Positions 39,643 to 49,305 of a DNA stretch of 64,000 bases are shown here, one piece after another. The position numbers were made by a program, and so were the translations under genes. The stretch covers positions 62,001 through 126,000 of the forward strand of contig JADJTE010000007.1 of the NCBI GenBank assembly GCA_016711295.1, read 5' to 3'. The notes under the pieces were generated by a model. It saw only the letters and a list, made by a program, of their open reading frames with translations, was not told where the DNA came from and made no database searches. This DNA is from Sphingobacteriales bacterium (GTDB lineage Bacteria; Bacteroidota; Bacteroidia; Chitinophagales; UBA2359). Each line of letters starts with the position of its first letter. The first letter of the stretch is position 1.

Positions 39643-39669
39643 AGTAAATGTTTGTTTGATAGATGCCCG

Positions 39670-39677
39670 CAAAGGTA
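39670..39677 (-). promoter_or_regulatory. -7 box for the amino-acid dehydrogenase gene
   Basis: TACCTTTG on the minus strand, a TAnnTTTG match 28 nt before ATG 39642. Confidence 0.5.
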
Positions 39678-39738
39678 CTGCGTTATATCGTAAAAATTTA
39701 TTTAGACTGAACCTATTCTGGGCAAAAATAATAAAAAC

Positions 39739-39953
39739 GTAACTATTTAGCCTTGTAGGGGGAACTAATCGAATATGCAGCGATGTTAGGCATTATTAGT
39801 AATACTTAAAGATTAACCTAGCGAAAGCCAAGATGCAAGCCAAGCAAACGGCGTGCCTTTGGACTACTAATCGCTAAGTTATTTTTTTGACCGTTACTTA
39901 GATAAGCATTGCTCATTACCCCATACCCAAAACCCTATACCCTAAATAGTTAC
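39739..39953. mobile_element. MITE-like element, GTAACTATTTAG family, copy D, interrupted by a nested insert
   Basis: 215 bp from gtaactatttag to ctaaatagttac with perfect ends. Compared with copies B and C, about 95 bp are inserted after cattattag and before ttagataagc. The insert has its own near-perfect inverted repeat, taacctagcga (39814-39824) with tcgctaagtta (39871-39881), one mismatch in 11. Confidence 0.78.
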
Positions 39954-40021
39954 AAATCGTTTTTTAGGAATAAATCCCATTTTGAGGGAGTGCGTAATAT
40001 CTGTTATTAGGATAAGAACCG

Positions 40022-40029
40022 TATATTTG
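40022..40029 (+). promoter_or_regulatory. -7 box close to the GHMP kinase start
   Basis: TATATTTG matches TAnnTTTG and ends 7 nt before ATG 40037, which would make the mRNA leaderless. No -33 TTG was seen at the right distance. Confidence 0.35.
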
Positions 40030-40036
40030 CCCCAAT

Positions 40037-40996
40037 ATGTTACCACTTATCGGCGATTTTCGGCATGGCAAACTACTGTTAAGCGGCGAATATGCTGTAT
40101 TAGATGGCGCACTATCCTTAGCCCTACCCACTCGACAAGGGCAAGAACTGCGCCTATATGCCCACACCGCACCCGACCGACATCTGCATTGGCAAAGCTA
40201 CGACGAACAAGGGAATTGTTGGCTCGATGCCATGTTTGATGCCGCCGCAGCTACCTTGTTATTTCCCGCCGCCAATCCCGAAGCGACGGCGTTGCAAGGT
40301 TTATTACAAGCCGCCCTGCGCCTTAACCCGCGTTTTGGGCAGGCAATGGTGGGTATTGTTGCCCAAACAACACTACAATTTCCGCGCATTTGGGGCTTGG
40401 GCAGCAGTTCTACATTGGTGAGCTTGGTAGCGCAGTGGGCAGGAGTTAATCCCTACGCACTCTTGGAAAATAGCTTTGGCGGCTCGGGCTACGACATAGC
40501 TTGCGCTACTGCTCGCACGCCCATCTTATACCAACGCGCCACCAATTATAATTCCGATACCCAGCCCAACCCATACGTACAACCCATTGCTTTCGCACCA
40601 CCTTTTGCCGACCGCCTTTATTTTGTGCATCTGGGGCACAAACAAAATTCGCGCCAAGCTATCGACCATTATCGGCAAATAAACCCCGATTTGCGCCGCA
40701 GTATCGTAGCCGATATATCAGACATCAGCCGCCAATTAGGGCAATGCAGCCGCCTAAGCGATTTTGAGCAATTGCTTCGCCAACACGAGCAGATTTTATC
40801 GCAATGCCTACAATTGCCTACCGCCCAGGGCCGCTATTTTGCCGATTATAACGGCACCGTCAAATCGCTTGGGGCTTGGGGCGGTGATTTTGTCTTGGCA
40901 ACCGCAGCTCCCGCAAATAATATAGGCCAAACACGCCAATATTTTGCCCAGCGCGGCTTTTCGACCCTCCTCCCTTATGCCGAGATGATACTTTGA
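40037..40996 (+). CDS. GYDIA family GHMP kinase
   Basis: A small-molecule kinase of the GHMP superfamily, 319 residues, intact. KLLLSGEYAVLDGALSLALP opens it like mevalonate kinases; the phosphate loop is WGLGSSSTLVSLVA; the diagnostic GSGYDIACATA gives this Bacteroidota-specific group its name. The C-terminal third has LGAWGGDFVLATA, the GHMP motif 3 with the Gly-rich turn. Substrate unproven; a mevalonate-pathway or sugar kinase role is plausible from the fold. It is not in an evident operon. MITE copy D lies directly upstream, ending 84 nt before the start. Confidence 0.9.
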   Translation: MLPLIGDFRHGKLLLSGEYAVLDGALSLALPTRQGQELRLYAHTAPDRHLHWQSYDEQGNCWLDAMFDAAAATLLFPAANPEATALQGLLQAALRLNPRFGQAMVGIVAQTTLQFPRIWGLGSSSTLVSLVAQWAGVNPYALLENSFGGSGYDIACATARTPILYQRATNYNSDTQPNPYVQPIAFAPPFADRLYFVHLGHKQNSRQAIDHYRQINPDLRRSIVADISDISRQLGQCSRLSDFEQLLRQHEQILSQCLQLPTAQGRYFADYNGTVKSLGAWGGDFVLATAAPANNIGQTRQYFAQRGFSTLLPYAEMIL

Positions 40997-41337
40997 ACCA
41001 AGCCTTGAAACAATACTATTCTACTGCCATCTTTATGCGTGACCGAATACCTCTATTCCGTCATAAAGTTGTTAGCAATTTGCTTGATTTGCCCCCATTA
41101 ATATTGACAGCAGCAATAAATTTGCTTATTGCAGTTGTATGTTTTTCGGGTTGGGAACTACCTCTGCTAACAAGGATTATAGTAAAATTTGAAAAAATAA
41201 TAAAAAATTTTTGGCTATAAAATACTGTAAATCAGAAAAATACACATTGTTTCTGAATTAAAATTTTAGATAGAAGCACCTCTTGCAGCCAAGTCAGCAA
41301 AAATAAAAAAAATCAATTAAAATATATATCACCAATC
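40997..41337. other. Intergenic gap without a recognisable gene
   Basis: AT-rich. It contains a 75-codon open frame beginning at a TTG (40993-41220), with one hydrophobic segment, that I do not trust. No promoter box or hairpin was seen. Confidence 0.5.
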
Positions 41338-42525
41338 ATGAAACAAATAGTTGTTACGGCATTATTGTTGGCTATGGGCAGCAGCCTTGCCTTTGCACAG
41401 TACAAAGCTGTTAATTTCGATTACGAAAAAAATTATTTCAATCAGGGGCAAGCCCTACCCGCCGAAGATTATTTTATGGTATCGGGCGCGGTCAATTCGG
41501 GTATCGATTGGTCCAGGTCGAAGTACATAGGGGCGGAAAAGTGGCTAAGGACAAACCTCTTTATGTAAGTACTTTGGAAACGCTCGTTTGCCAATACAGG
41601 ACAAACCTTTGAACTGCCGATGAACTACAAATTGCGCGGCAATTCGGAGTATGATTTTGTCTTGCAAACCTATCGCAAAGCCACCGTTACGGAAAAAGAC
41701 AACCTGAAACAAATCCTCAATAGCTCGCTCGATGCCTATGTCGATGGCATTATTTCTATCGAACGCCGCCGCTTGGCTATAGACAAACCCGCAGGAGCTA
41801 TGGTAAGCGATATGAACGATATTGTGCGCAGCGGTACTCAATTTTATGTCAATAAAATCAATTTTGAGTTTCCCGGTTTTTCGGACATCATCAAAAACAA
41901 AATCAAGCAAATTAAAGAAGCTAAGTTGCGCAAAGGTTTGTTCAATTTCTCGAAAAAAGAAGCAGAGAACCGCCGCGAAGCCCGCCGTATGTATGGCGAG
42001 AAACTCATCGGCGAACTCAAAACCGCCCTCCATACCGAATTAGAGCAACTCGTCAATACCGAAATGATGGTATTGAGCGACCAAAAAGAAATTGCAGACT
42101 ATCCTACCGAAAAAACACGCCACGTATTAGCCGTTAATGCGGGTTATGGCGGTGTTTATTTTAGCGGTGGCTTCAATGATTTGGCATACGATAGCGCGCC
42201 ATACGTGGGTTTGTCGTTTCCCTTGGGCAAAGCCGCCTTGTCAAAACCCTTTTGGCGCAATACCTCGATTTCGGCGGGTGCATTTCTGAACAATTTTACC
42301 GACGAATTTGGCAACGAAGTGACCGGACCTATATTTGGTCGCCCTTATTATGTGGGTTTGGGCTATCGCGTATTCCAATTTGTGCGCATCAATGCGGGAG
42401 CTACGTTCTTAGAAAACTCTACCAATACTACCTTAGACATCAGCAATATATCGGTCAAACCCTTTGTGGGCGTAAGTGCCGAACTCAATCTGTGGATGGG
42501 CTTGGGCAACGGACGACCTAAATAA
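41338..42525 (+). CDS. Putative outer-membrane protein of unknown function (short out-of-frame patch)
   Basis: A secreted protein of about 395 residues; the signal peptide ends LAMGSSLAFA-Q. The middle is helical and charged (KNKIKQIKEAKLRKGLFNFS, EAENRREARRMYGEKLIGEL). The last 130 residues look like a small beta-barrel (VLAVNAGYGGVYFSGGF, YYVGLGYRVFQFVRINAGAT). The main frame meets a stop at 41566-41568. Between about 41515 and 41572 the natural sequence runs one frame over (RVEVHRGGKVAKDKPLYVST), explained by a lost G in ccaggtcg and an extra T in actttgg. The family is not recognised. It is followed 71 nt later by the OmpA-family gene on the same strand, so the two may act together in the envelope. 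Confidence 0.72.
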
Positions 42526-42596
42526 CAAAGGCGATTCGCCGATTTAGCCCGCCTTTTCGACCACCTAACCATAAATCTCGATTTGTTATTTATACC

Positions 42597-44996
42597 ATGA
42601 ACCATATTCTAATATCTGCTTGGGTGCTGACAGCCGCTTGGTGTTTGTCGGCAAATACCCTATACGCCCAATTAGACGACTACGGCTGGCGCATTGGCGG
42701 CGGGGTCGGCAATATGTATTATTACGGCGATTTGAGCGAAAAATTTGACCTTGGCAAAATACTCAAGAACCATTATCAATTTGACCGAGGTCGCGACTTG
42801 TCTTATTCCGTATTTGTCGAACGCCGCTTAACGCCCGGTATCAGCCTTGCGCTTACGGGCACACAAGGCTATATCACCGCTGCCGACCCACTTGTGGCTG
42901 CTAACCAACCCACCACAGAGCAAAGGGCACTCAATTTCAGGACCAAAATCCAAGACCTAAATGCCGCCTTTTTGTTTAAGTCCGACAACGACAAACTATT
43001 GAGCGAGCGTTTCTTTTTAGCACCGTATATATTTGTAGGTGGCGGCGTGACGAGTTTTGATGTGTTTGCCGACCTACAAGACGCTAATGGCAATTTTTAT
43101 GATTATGCCGCTGGCGGCGTGCTGCGCGACGATAGCTACGAAACCCAAGTAACCAACCTGCATACCGAATCAGACGATGGGTATGCACATACCCTCGTGC
43201 CGCACGTGAGCGGCGGTTTGGGTTTGCGCTTGCGCTTTTTGGGTCGCCTGAGCCTACATTTCCAAACCGACCTGCGCTATGCGTTTAGCGACCATTTGGA
43301 TGACGTGAGCGAGCCTCATTTCCGCACTACTTTCGATTCGGAATTGCAGCAGTATGCCGCTAAACCCAATCCCGTATATGGCGGCACACGCGGCAAAGAC
43401 GATGCTTGGGGCGATTTTTATGCCAATACCACGCTATCGCTCCGCATCAGTTTGGGGCGCAAAAAGGAAGGCTTTATGCCACCTGTGTTCTATTCGCCCG
43501 ATGTGACGACCCAACCCACCGAAAAAATCGAACTCATACCCACCGAAGTCAATATTGGCAATACAAAAGTAACGGTTTATGATACTGTGCGCGTCATAGA
43601 ACATGGCTACCAAACAACTATGGATAGCTCAATGCTTGGCAAGGCGCAAGCTATGATAGATTCGCTCGAAAAAGTCAAAATCAGCCAACGCGAAATGTCA
43701 GCCGAACTCGACCAATCGCGTGCCGACTACCAAGCCGTGCTGAAAGCCGCCAATGACGCTAAAAATGCCGATACCGCCGAGCGACAACGAGTCCAAAATC
43801 GCTTAGATTCGCTCCAACAAGCCATGAACCAACTCTTGATAGTTGCGGCTACCAATATTGATACTACGAAAACAAGCGGCAATAATCCTGCCCAAGTCGA
43901 TTCGACACAATTAAAGGAATTGCAAGACCTCCGCGCCGACATTGACCGCCTCCGAAATGCCCAAACCGCCCAAAACAGCGCGGCAATAGCGGCTGACGCT
44001 GCCCAAGCAATAGGCAAAGAACCCATTGGCAACGAACGCGAAACGCGCCGTGCTAATGTGATAGCCGAAATATATCACCAACAGTATCAGGCAGATATCG
44101 ATACGCTTAGTGCGCAAATAGCTGCTCTAACAGCCATCGTAGCTCACCAACAAAGGTATGCACCCACTCCGCCACCTCAGCAGCCTTATGCCTATCCGCC
44201 GCCGCCGTATTCGTATCCCTATCCAATGCCCGCGCCTACCGCTGCCGACCCCAATGCCGCCGCAACTATACAAGCACTTACCGCCCAACTAAATGCCCTT
44301 AGTGCAAGGCTGGCAGCCCTTGAAAATCGCCCTGCTGCTATTGCGCCGACGAGTAGCTCTGTTCCTGCCCCAACGCCCGTTATTATCCAAAACCCGGCAA
44401 CAGCAATACCAGCTAATAGCGGCACCGACCCCGCCTTGCTGCGCCTAATCGACGATTTGCGCAACCAACTGAACCAAATGAATCAAAAAATAGATAGCAA
44501 AACCGTCGTACCACAGCAGCCCACCGTAGTCACAGTTGAAAAACCCGTTGTGGTAGAAAAGCAAGTAGTAGTTGAGAAGCCTGTTGTCGTAGAGAAACAA
44601 GTAGTAGTTGAGAAACCTGTTGTTGTGGAAAAGCCCGTTACCGTAGTCAAGACTTACGAGACCGAAATAGCGCGATTGAGCAATTTGAGCGTTTATTTTG
44701 AGGTCAATTCTACGGTCATTAAATCGGCAGACGACCGCAATTTGGCAGAAATAGCCCGCGTATTGAAGAGTTACCCGCAAGGCAAGCTCAATATAAATGG
44801 CTATACCGACAATACAGGCAGCGCGGAATATAACCGCAAACTATCGGAAAAACGCGCCAATGCCGTCCGCGACCGCTTGGTGCAAGCCTACGGAGTAAAT
44901 GCTGCTCAACTGAATATCAATTTCTATGGCAAATCGGCGGCATCGAACCATACCGACCAACAAGACCGCCGAGTCGATTTGCAATGGGTGCGTTAG
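42597..44996 (+). CDS. OmpA family protein with beta-barrel-like N-terminus
   Basis: A 799-residue envelope protein, intact. The signal peptide ends about residue 24 (SANTLYAQ). Residues 25-300 look like an outer-membrane barrel (WRIGGGVGNMYYYGDLSEKF, FFLAPYIFVGGGVTSFDVF, SGGLGLRLRFLGRLSLHF). A long coiled coil follows (about 340-515, rich in Lys/Glu/Gln heptads), then a Pro/Tyr-rich stretch (TPPPQQPYAYPPPPYSYPYP), a second helix, and tandem VEKPVVVEKQVV repeats. The final 110 residues are an OmpA domain that binds peptidoglycan: LSVYFEVNSTVIKS and NGYTDNTGSAEYNRKLSEKR. It probably links outer membrane to cell wall. A strong terminator follows. Confidence 0.93.
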   Translation: MNHILISAWVLTAAWCLSANTLYAQLDDYGWRIGGGVGNMYYYGDLSEKFDLGKILKNHYQFDRGRDLSYSVFVERRLTPGISLALTGTQGYITAADPLVAANQPTTEQRALNFRTKIQDLNAAFLFKSDNDKLLSERFFLAPYIFVGGGVTSFDVFADLQDANGNFYDYAAGGVLRDDSYETQVTNLHTESDDGYAHTLVPHVSGGLGLRLRFLGRLSLHFQTDLRYAFSDHLDDVSEPHFRTTFDSELQQYAAKPNPVYGGTRGKDDAWGDFYANTTLSLRISLGRKKEGFMPPVFYSPDVTTQPTEKIELIPTEVNIGNTKVTVYDTVRVIEHGYQTTMDSSMLGKAQAMIDSLEKVKISQREMSAELDQSRADYQAVLKAANDAKNADTAERQRVQNRLDSLQQAMNQLLIVAATNIDTTKTSGNNPAQVDSTQLKELQDLRADIDRLRNAQTAQNSAAIAADAAQAIGKEPIGNERETRRANVIAEIYHQQYQADIDTLSAQIAALTAIVAHQQRYAPTPPPQQPYAYPPPPYSYPYPMPAPTAADPNAAATIQALTAQLNALSARLAALENRPAAIAPTSSSVPAPTPVIIQNPATAIPANSGTDPALLRLIDDLRNQLNQMNQKIDSKTVVPQQPTVVTVEKPVVVEKQVVVEKPVVVEKQVVVEKPVVVEKPVTVVKTYETEIARLSNLSVYFEVNSTVIKSADDRNLAEIARVLKSYPQGKLNINGYTDNTGSAEYNRKLSEKRANAVRDRLVQAYGVNAAQLNINFYGKSAASNHTDQQDRRVDLQWVR

Positions 44997-45029
44997 GTGC
45001 TTACTAATCTTGAATGAATATACCTATTT

Positions 45030-45075
45030 CGGCAGTTGGGGCAATGATTATACCCAACTGTCGATTTTTTTTTTT
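45030..45075 (+). terminator. Rho-independent terminator of the OmpA-family gene
   Basis: An 11-bp stem (45030-45040, cggcagttggg, with 45053-45063, cccaactgtcg; one G-T pair) is followed by a run of eleven T (45065-45075). Stop codon 44996 lies 33 nt upstream. Confidence 0.88.
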
Positions 45076-45109
45076 GACCCATATCGTATGCAAAAAAACA
45101 CCAATCAGT

Positions 45110-48076
45110 TTATTCATTAGCTTTGCTGGCTGCCCACAATATTTCGGCGGGGTGCAGGGCGGTTCGGCGGGTGCCGTCAAGAATTTGGTGTCGGCAGCTC
45201 GTGCCCGCAGCGGCTATGGCGGTTTGCGCGTGGGCGTGGCGCACGGCAGGGAACAGCACTAATTCGCCGATTTGCATACTTAGTGCGTAATGCTCGGCTT
45301 CGTAGCCAAAAGACCCCGCCATGCCGCAGCACCCCGACGGTATGACCTCGACGCTATAATGGCGCGGCATACCCAATACGAATGCAGAATGTGCTACGGA
45401 CGACAAGGCTTTTTGGTGGCAATGTCCGTGTAGCAAGATATGAAGAGGTTTGTCTGTAAATTGGTCGCTGCTGATACGCCCTGCTTCGGCTTCGCGATGC
45501 AAAAATTCTTCTATCATAAACGTACATTGGCTTAGGGCTTGTGCGGCGTGTCGTTCGGCTTTGTCATGGGTTGCCAGACGTAGATATTCATCGCGAAAAC
45601 TGAGTATTGCCGATGGCTCAACGCCTACGATGGGCAGTGGCGATGGGCGATTGTCGCAGGCTTCGTAGTAGAGGGTACGCACGTTTTGGCGGGCTAAGGA
45701 TTGCGCTTCAGTCAAAAGCCCCTTTGACAAATAGGCTCTGCCGCTTTCGGCGTGTTCGGGCATCAATACGCGATAGCCCAAATAGCAGAGTAGCTGTATG
45801 GCAGCTTTTCCTGCTTCCACATCGTTATAATTCGTAAATTCGTCGCAGAAAAACACTACTTCACCTTTGTCGGCGGGATAGCGGGCGGATAGTTGCGCTT
45901 GGTGTTGGGCATACCAGCGGCGCAAGGTATATTGATGCAGCAAGGGCAGCGAACGTTGGGGAGCGATGCCCAAGTATTGCTTGCCCCAATTAGTGAGTAC
46001 GCCTCCACGGGCAAAAAAATTGTAGAGCGATGGCAATACCGCCGCTATACCATTTAGTTTGCCAATATTGGCTATCAAGCGGGTGCGTAGGGGTATGGGG
46101 TGCGTTTGGTGGTATTGGTGCAGAAATTCGGCTTTTAGGGTGGTCATATCTACGTTGGAGGGGCACTCCGACGTACAGCCCTTGCACGACAAGCACAAAT
46201 CGAGTATATCATAAATTTGTTGGCTGTCGAAAGGATTAGCAGCGCGTTGTTGGTGGTTGGCGGTCAAAATTTCGCGCAGAATATTAGCGCGTGCGCGAGT
46301 TGTGTTGCGTTCTTGGCGCGTTGCCATATAGCTCGGACACATCGTGCCACCCGCCGCCGCCGATTTTCTACAATCGCCCGACCCATTGCATTTTTCCGCT
46401 GCCCGTAGCAACCCGCCTTCTTTGCTGAAATCGAATACCGTAGGCGGGTCGAAGGTGCTTTGGTCTGCTTCGTAGCGTAGGTCGGTATCCATAGGCAGCG
46501 TATCGGTAATTTTATGCGGGTTAAAAATACCTTTTTCGTCCCATGTTTTTTTGATGCGCTTAAATAATTCGTAATTTTTTTCGCCTACCATTATAGGTAT
46601 AAACTCGCCGCGCACTCGTCCGTCGCCGTGTTCGCCGCTCAACGAACCGCCATATTTTTTGACCAACAAGGCAGAACTGTGCGCTATTTGTCGGAACAAT
46701 TGGCGGTGTTCGCCGCGTTTGAGGTTCAGGATAGGGCGTAGGTGCAACTCTCCCGCTCCTGCATGGGCATAATATACCGAGCGCTGCCCATATTGCTGCA
46801 TGATTTGTTCAAATTCGGCGATATAATTGGGCAAATCTTCGACGGCTACGGCAGTATCTTCTACTACTGCGACGGCTTTATCGTCGCCGGGTATGTTGGA
46901 TAATAGCCCCAGACCCGCGCTGCGTAGCTCCCATACTTGATTGATTTGGGCTTGTGGCACGATGGGATAGGCATAGCCCAAACCTAAGTCGCGCCAGGTA
47001 TTGATGAGGTCTTGGGCTTGTTGTTGGGCGGTGGCGAGGTCGTCGTTAGCAAATTCGACGCACAGGACAGCAGCAGGGGAGCCTTGGACAAAAAAGCGGT
47101 TCTTTTGCTGTTCGCGATTTTCTTTTGTACAGTCGAGTATTATTTTATCCATCAACTCAACAGCGCGAGGCTGATGAGGCATAGCCGCTACTGTGGCGTG
47201 CAGCGATTGGTCGATGCTATCAAAATGTCCACAGACCAATACTTGGTGGGGCGGCGGCAGTGGGTCTAAGTGTAGTGTTATTTCGGTAATAAAAGCCAAT
47301 GTGCCCTCCGAACCAGCGAGCAATTGGCACATATTAAAATCGTCTCCTTCGGGCTGGAAGGCGTTGCTTTGTAATAGTTCGTCTAAGGCGTAGCCCGTAT
47401 TGCGGCGCGATACAGTAGATTTGGGGAATTGGGCGATGATTTCGCGGCGTTTTTCGGGATTGCTCAACTCAAAATTGAGTTGGCGGTAAATCTGGTTTTC
47501 GAGTTTATTGCCGATACATTTGGCGCGGAATGCCTCGCGGCTCATCGGTGCAAAGCGCACTTCGTCGCCGTTGCTCAAAATTGTTTGTAGGGCTATTACG
47601 TGTCGGCGTGTATCGCCATAAACTAAGGAATACGAACCGCAGGAATTATTGCCCACCATGCCGCCTATCATAGCGCGGTTGGCGGTAGAGGTATTGGGAC
47701 CAAAGAATAAACCGTATGGGCCTAAGTAGCGGTTCAAATCGTCGCGCACTACGCCAGGTTGTAGGCGCACCCAGCGCTCGGCTACATTTAGTTCGATGAT
47801 GTCGGTCATATATCTCGACACATCTACTACGACACCCGTGCCTACGCATTGCCCCGCAAGCGAGGTTCCTGCCGCGCGTGGTATGAGCGAGCTTTGGTGG
47901 CGGTAGGCAAATGCGATGAGGTGCTTGATGTCATTGCTATCTTTCGGAAACGCTACGGCTAAGGGCAATTGTCGATAGACGGAGGCATCGGTGGCATAGA
48001 GGCGGCGCAGGGTATCGTCGAAATGGATTTCGCCCGATAGCTTTTTCTGAATCGTATCGCGGTCGCGTTGGGTCAT
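45110..48076 (-). CDS. FAD-binding and (Fe-S)-binding oxidoreductase, D-lactate dehydrogenase-like
   Basis: A GlcD-GlcF type fusion flavoprotein of 988 residues from ATG 48076, similar to YdiJ/D-lactate or D-2-hydroxyacid dehydrogenases. The FAD domain has SLIPRAAGTSLAGQCVGTGV, PGVVRDDLNRYLGPYGLFFG and MIGGMVGNNSCGSYSL; the C-terminal FAD-oxidase part has YAHAGAGELHLRPILNLK and SGEHGDGRVRGEFIP. The iron-sulfur part has CNGSGDCRKS...MCPSYMATR and LCLSCKGCTSECPSNVDM, then CCG-type motifs HGHCHQKAL and SGCCGMAGSFGYE. The frame is open upstream into the next gene, but that fusion is an artefact of a frameshift (see 48102-49117); MTQRDRDTIQKKL is the natural start. Confidence 0.9.
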   Translation of the reverse strand: MTQRDRDTIQKKLSGEIHFDDTLRRLYATDASVYRQLPLAVAFPKDSNDIKHLIAFAYRHQSSLIPRAAGTSLAGQCVGTGVVVDVSRYMTDIIELNVAERWVRLQPGVVRDDLNRYLGPYGLFFGPNTSTANRAMIGGMVGNNSCGSYSLVYGDTRRHVIALQTILSNGDEVRFAPMSREAFRAKCIGNKLENQIYRQLNFELSNPEKRREIIAQFPKSTVSRRNTGYALDELLQSNAFQPEGDDFNMCQLLAGSEGTLAFITEITLHLDPLPPPHQVLVCGHFDSIDQSLHATVAAMPHQPRAVELMDKIILDCTKENREQQKNRFFVQGSPAAVLCVEFANDDLATAQQQAQDLINTWRDLGLGYAYPIVPQAQINQVWELRSAGLGLLSNIPGDDKAVAVVEDTAVAVEDLPNYIAEFEQIMQQYGQRSVYYAHAGAGELHLRPILNLKRGEHRQLFRQIAHSSALLVKKYGGSLSGEHGDGRVRGEFIPIMVGEKNYELFKRIKKTWDEKGIFNPHKITDTLPMDTDLRYEADQSTFDPPTVFDFSKEGGLLRAAEKCNGSGDCRKSAAAGGTMCPSYMATRQERNTTRARANILREILTANHQQRAANPFDSQQIYDILDLCLSCKGCTSECPSNVDMTTLKAEFLHQYHQTHPIPLRTRLIANIGKLNGIAAVLPSLYNFFARGGVLTNWGKQYLGIAPQRSLPLLHQYTLRRWYAQHQAQLSARYPADKGEVVFFCDEFTNYNDVEAGKAAIQLLCYLGYRVLMPEHAESGRAYLSKGLLTEAQSLARQNVRTLYYEACDNRPSPLPIVGVEPSAILSFRDEYLRLATHDKAERHAAQALSQCTFMIEEFLHREAEAGRISSDQFTDKPLHILLHGHCHQKALSSVAHSAFVLGMPRHYSVEVIPSGCCGMAGSFGYEAEHYALSMQIGELVLFPAVRHAHAQTAIAAAGTSCRHQILDGTRRTALHPAEILWAASKANE

Positions 48077-48101
48077 TGGCGGAGTGGTGCTGCTGGTGGA
48101 A

Positions 48102-49117
48102 TCAAGGCTTTTTGTTGCCCGTAACCGGCTTGGGCGGCTTATTGAGTAGTAGCGAATTGCCTTTGGGTACATTGGCGGGCTTGCCTGCGGTAGTTCGGTA
48201 GTTGTCGAGCGAGGTCCGAAAAAGTAAATATCGATAGTTTGCGCTTCGCGGTTGGTGCTGGTATTCGCAAATTTTCCGAAGCTATCGGCTTCTATATTAT
48301 CGTCGTTTTCGATAACATCGAGCAAAAATTCTTTGATGGCTAAGGAGCGTTCTTTTGACAATTGCGAGTCGGTAGCGGTACTTTTTCCGGTTTGGATGCG
48401 CAGTATGCAGGTGCTGCACTTAGTAACTTCGCGGGCAAGGCTATCTAATTCGTCTTTTGCATCGGGGCTTATATGAGGCGTTAGTCCTTTAAAAATACGG
48501 TCGTTGGCAAAGGAGATAACCTTGTAAGAACTAACGGCGGCGATGGCATCTATATCGGCACCAGGCGTAAAATCGCGGCAATTGCTACCGATGTCTGTGA
48601 GGCGCACGTAGTAGAATAGTTCGCTTTTTTTAGCCACTTTGGATATATCGATACCCATTTCGTTGCCCTGCGCTATACCTACATTGAGCCAGTTCTCGCC
48701 GTCTTTGGAGATTTCTATTTTTAGGCGTTCGGTATTCTGTCCTGCTTCAAATACATACAGGTCATTTCCTGGTAAGTCGGATAAAATATTATCGATAAAA
48801 GCTACTGTTAGTACGCCGCCGCAGCCCAAGCTGGTAAAGCTAAATGGGGCGTTAAATTCGTTAGAAAATTGGGGAGGTCCTAATACATGTAGGGGATCCA
48901 TTTGTCGAGGGTCGGCTGACCTCGGCGTACCGGGCTGAAACGATACGATGCGGTCGGCAAAAGCTAATTTGCCGAAAGGCACATTAATACTTGTCTTGCG
49001 GCTATCGGAATAGGATTCGGGCACTTCGTCTTGGGCAAGCAACAGCGATATTGGGGCGCAGATGAGCAGCCAAAACAGCAAGATTGGTGTGCTGTGCGGG
49101 TTTGGGAATAGTTTCAT
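48102..49117 (-). CDS. Secreted protein with C-terminal OmpA-like domain (frameshift near its 3' end)
   Basis: A secreted protein of about 338 residues with signal peptide LLFWLLICAPISLLLAQ. The middle (about 40-200) resembles a Bacteroidota surface domain found next to OmpA domains: DPLHVLGPPQFSNEFNAPFS, LGCGGVLTVAFIDN, LYVFEAGQNTERLKIEISKD and DITGSNCRDF-like content. The last 120 residues have OmpA features (LDSLAREV, SKERSLAIKEFLLD, AQTIDIYFFGPRS). Without repair it runs on into the flavoprotein. Shifting frame near 48180 gives KPANVPKGNSLLLNKPPKPV and a TGA at 48102-48104, 25 nt before the flavoprotein start. That tail is natural-looking, so I treat the genes as separate. Confidence 0.75.
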
Positions 49118-49305
49118 GTTGGGTAAAGGGGATTTTTGAGCTACTTAGAATTCGACTTAGGACTGCATTGCCCTTAATAAGTCAATCTTATACACAAAAA
49201 ATTATGCCAACTTGATTTTACGTAAGCAAGTTTTTTTAACATTAAATTTAATGTATGAAAAATAAATTCAATATTTCATTACCCAAGTGTTATTTGTGGT
49301 CGTAT

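Noticed and set aside
40993..41220. 75-codon frame after the GHMP kinase gene
   Set aside because: It begins at TTG overlapping the kinase stop, has no ribosome site or family resemblance, and lies in AT-rich gap sequence.
45110..49117. A true OmpA-flavoprotein fusion
   Set aside because: The topology is implausible, and both a natural C-terminus and a natural start are visible at the junction.
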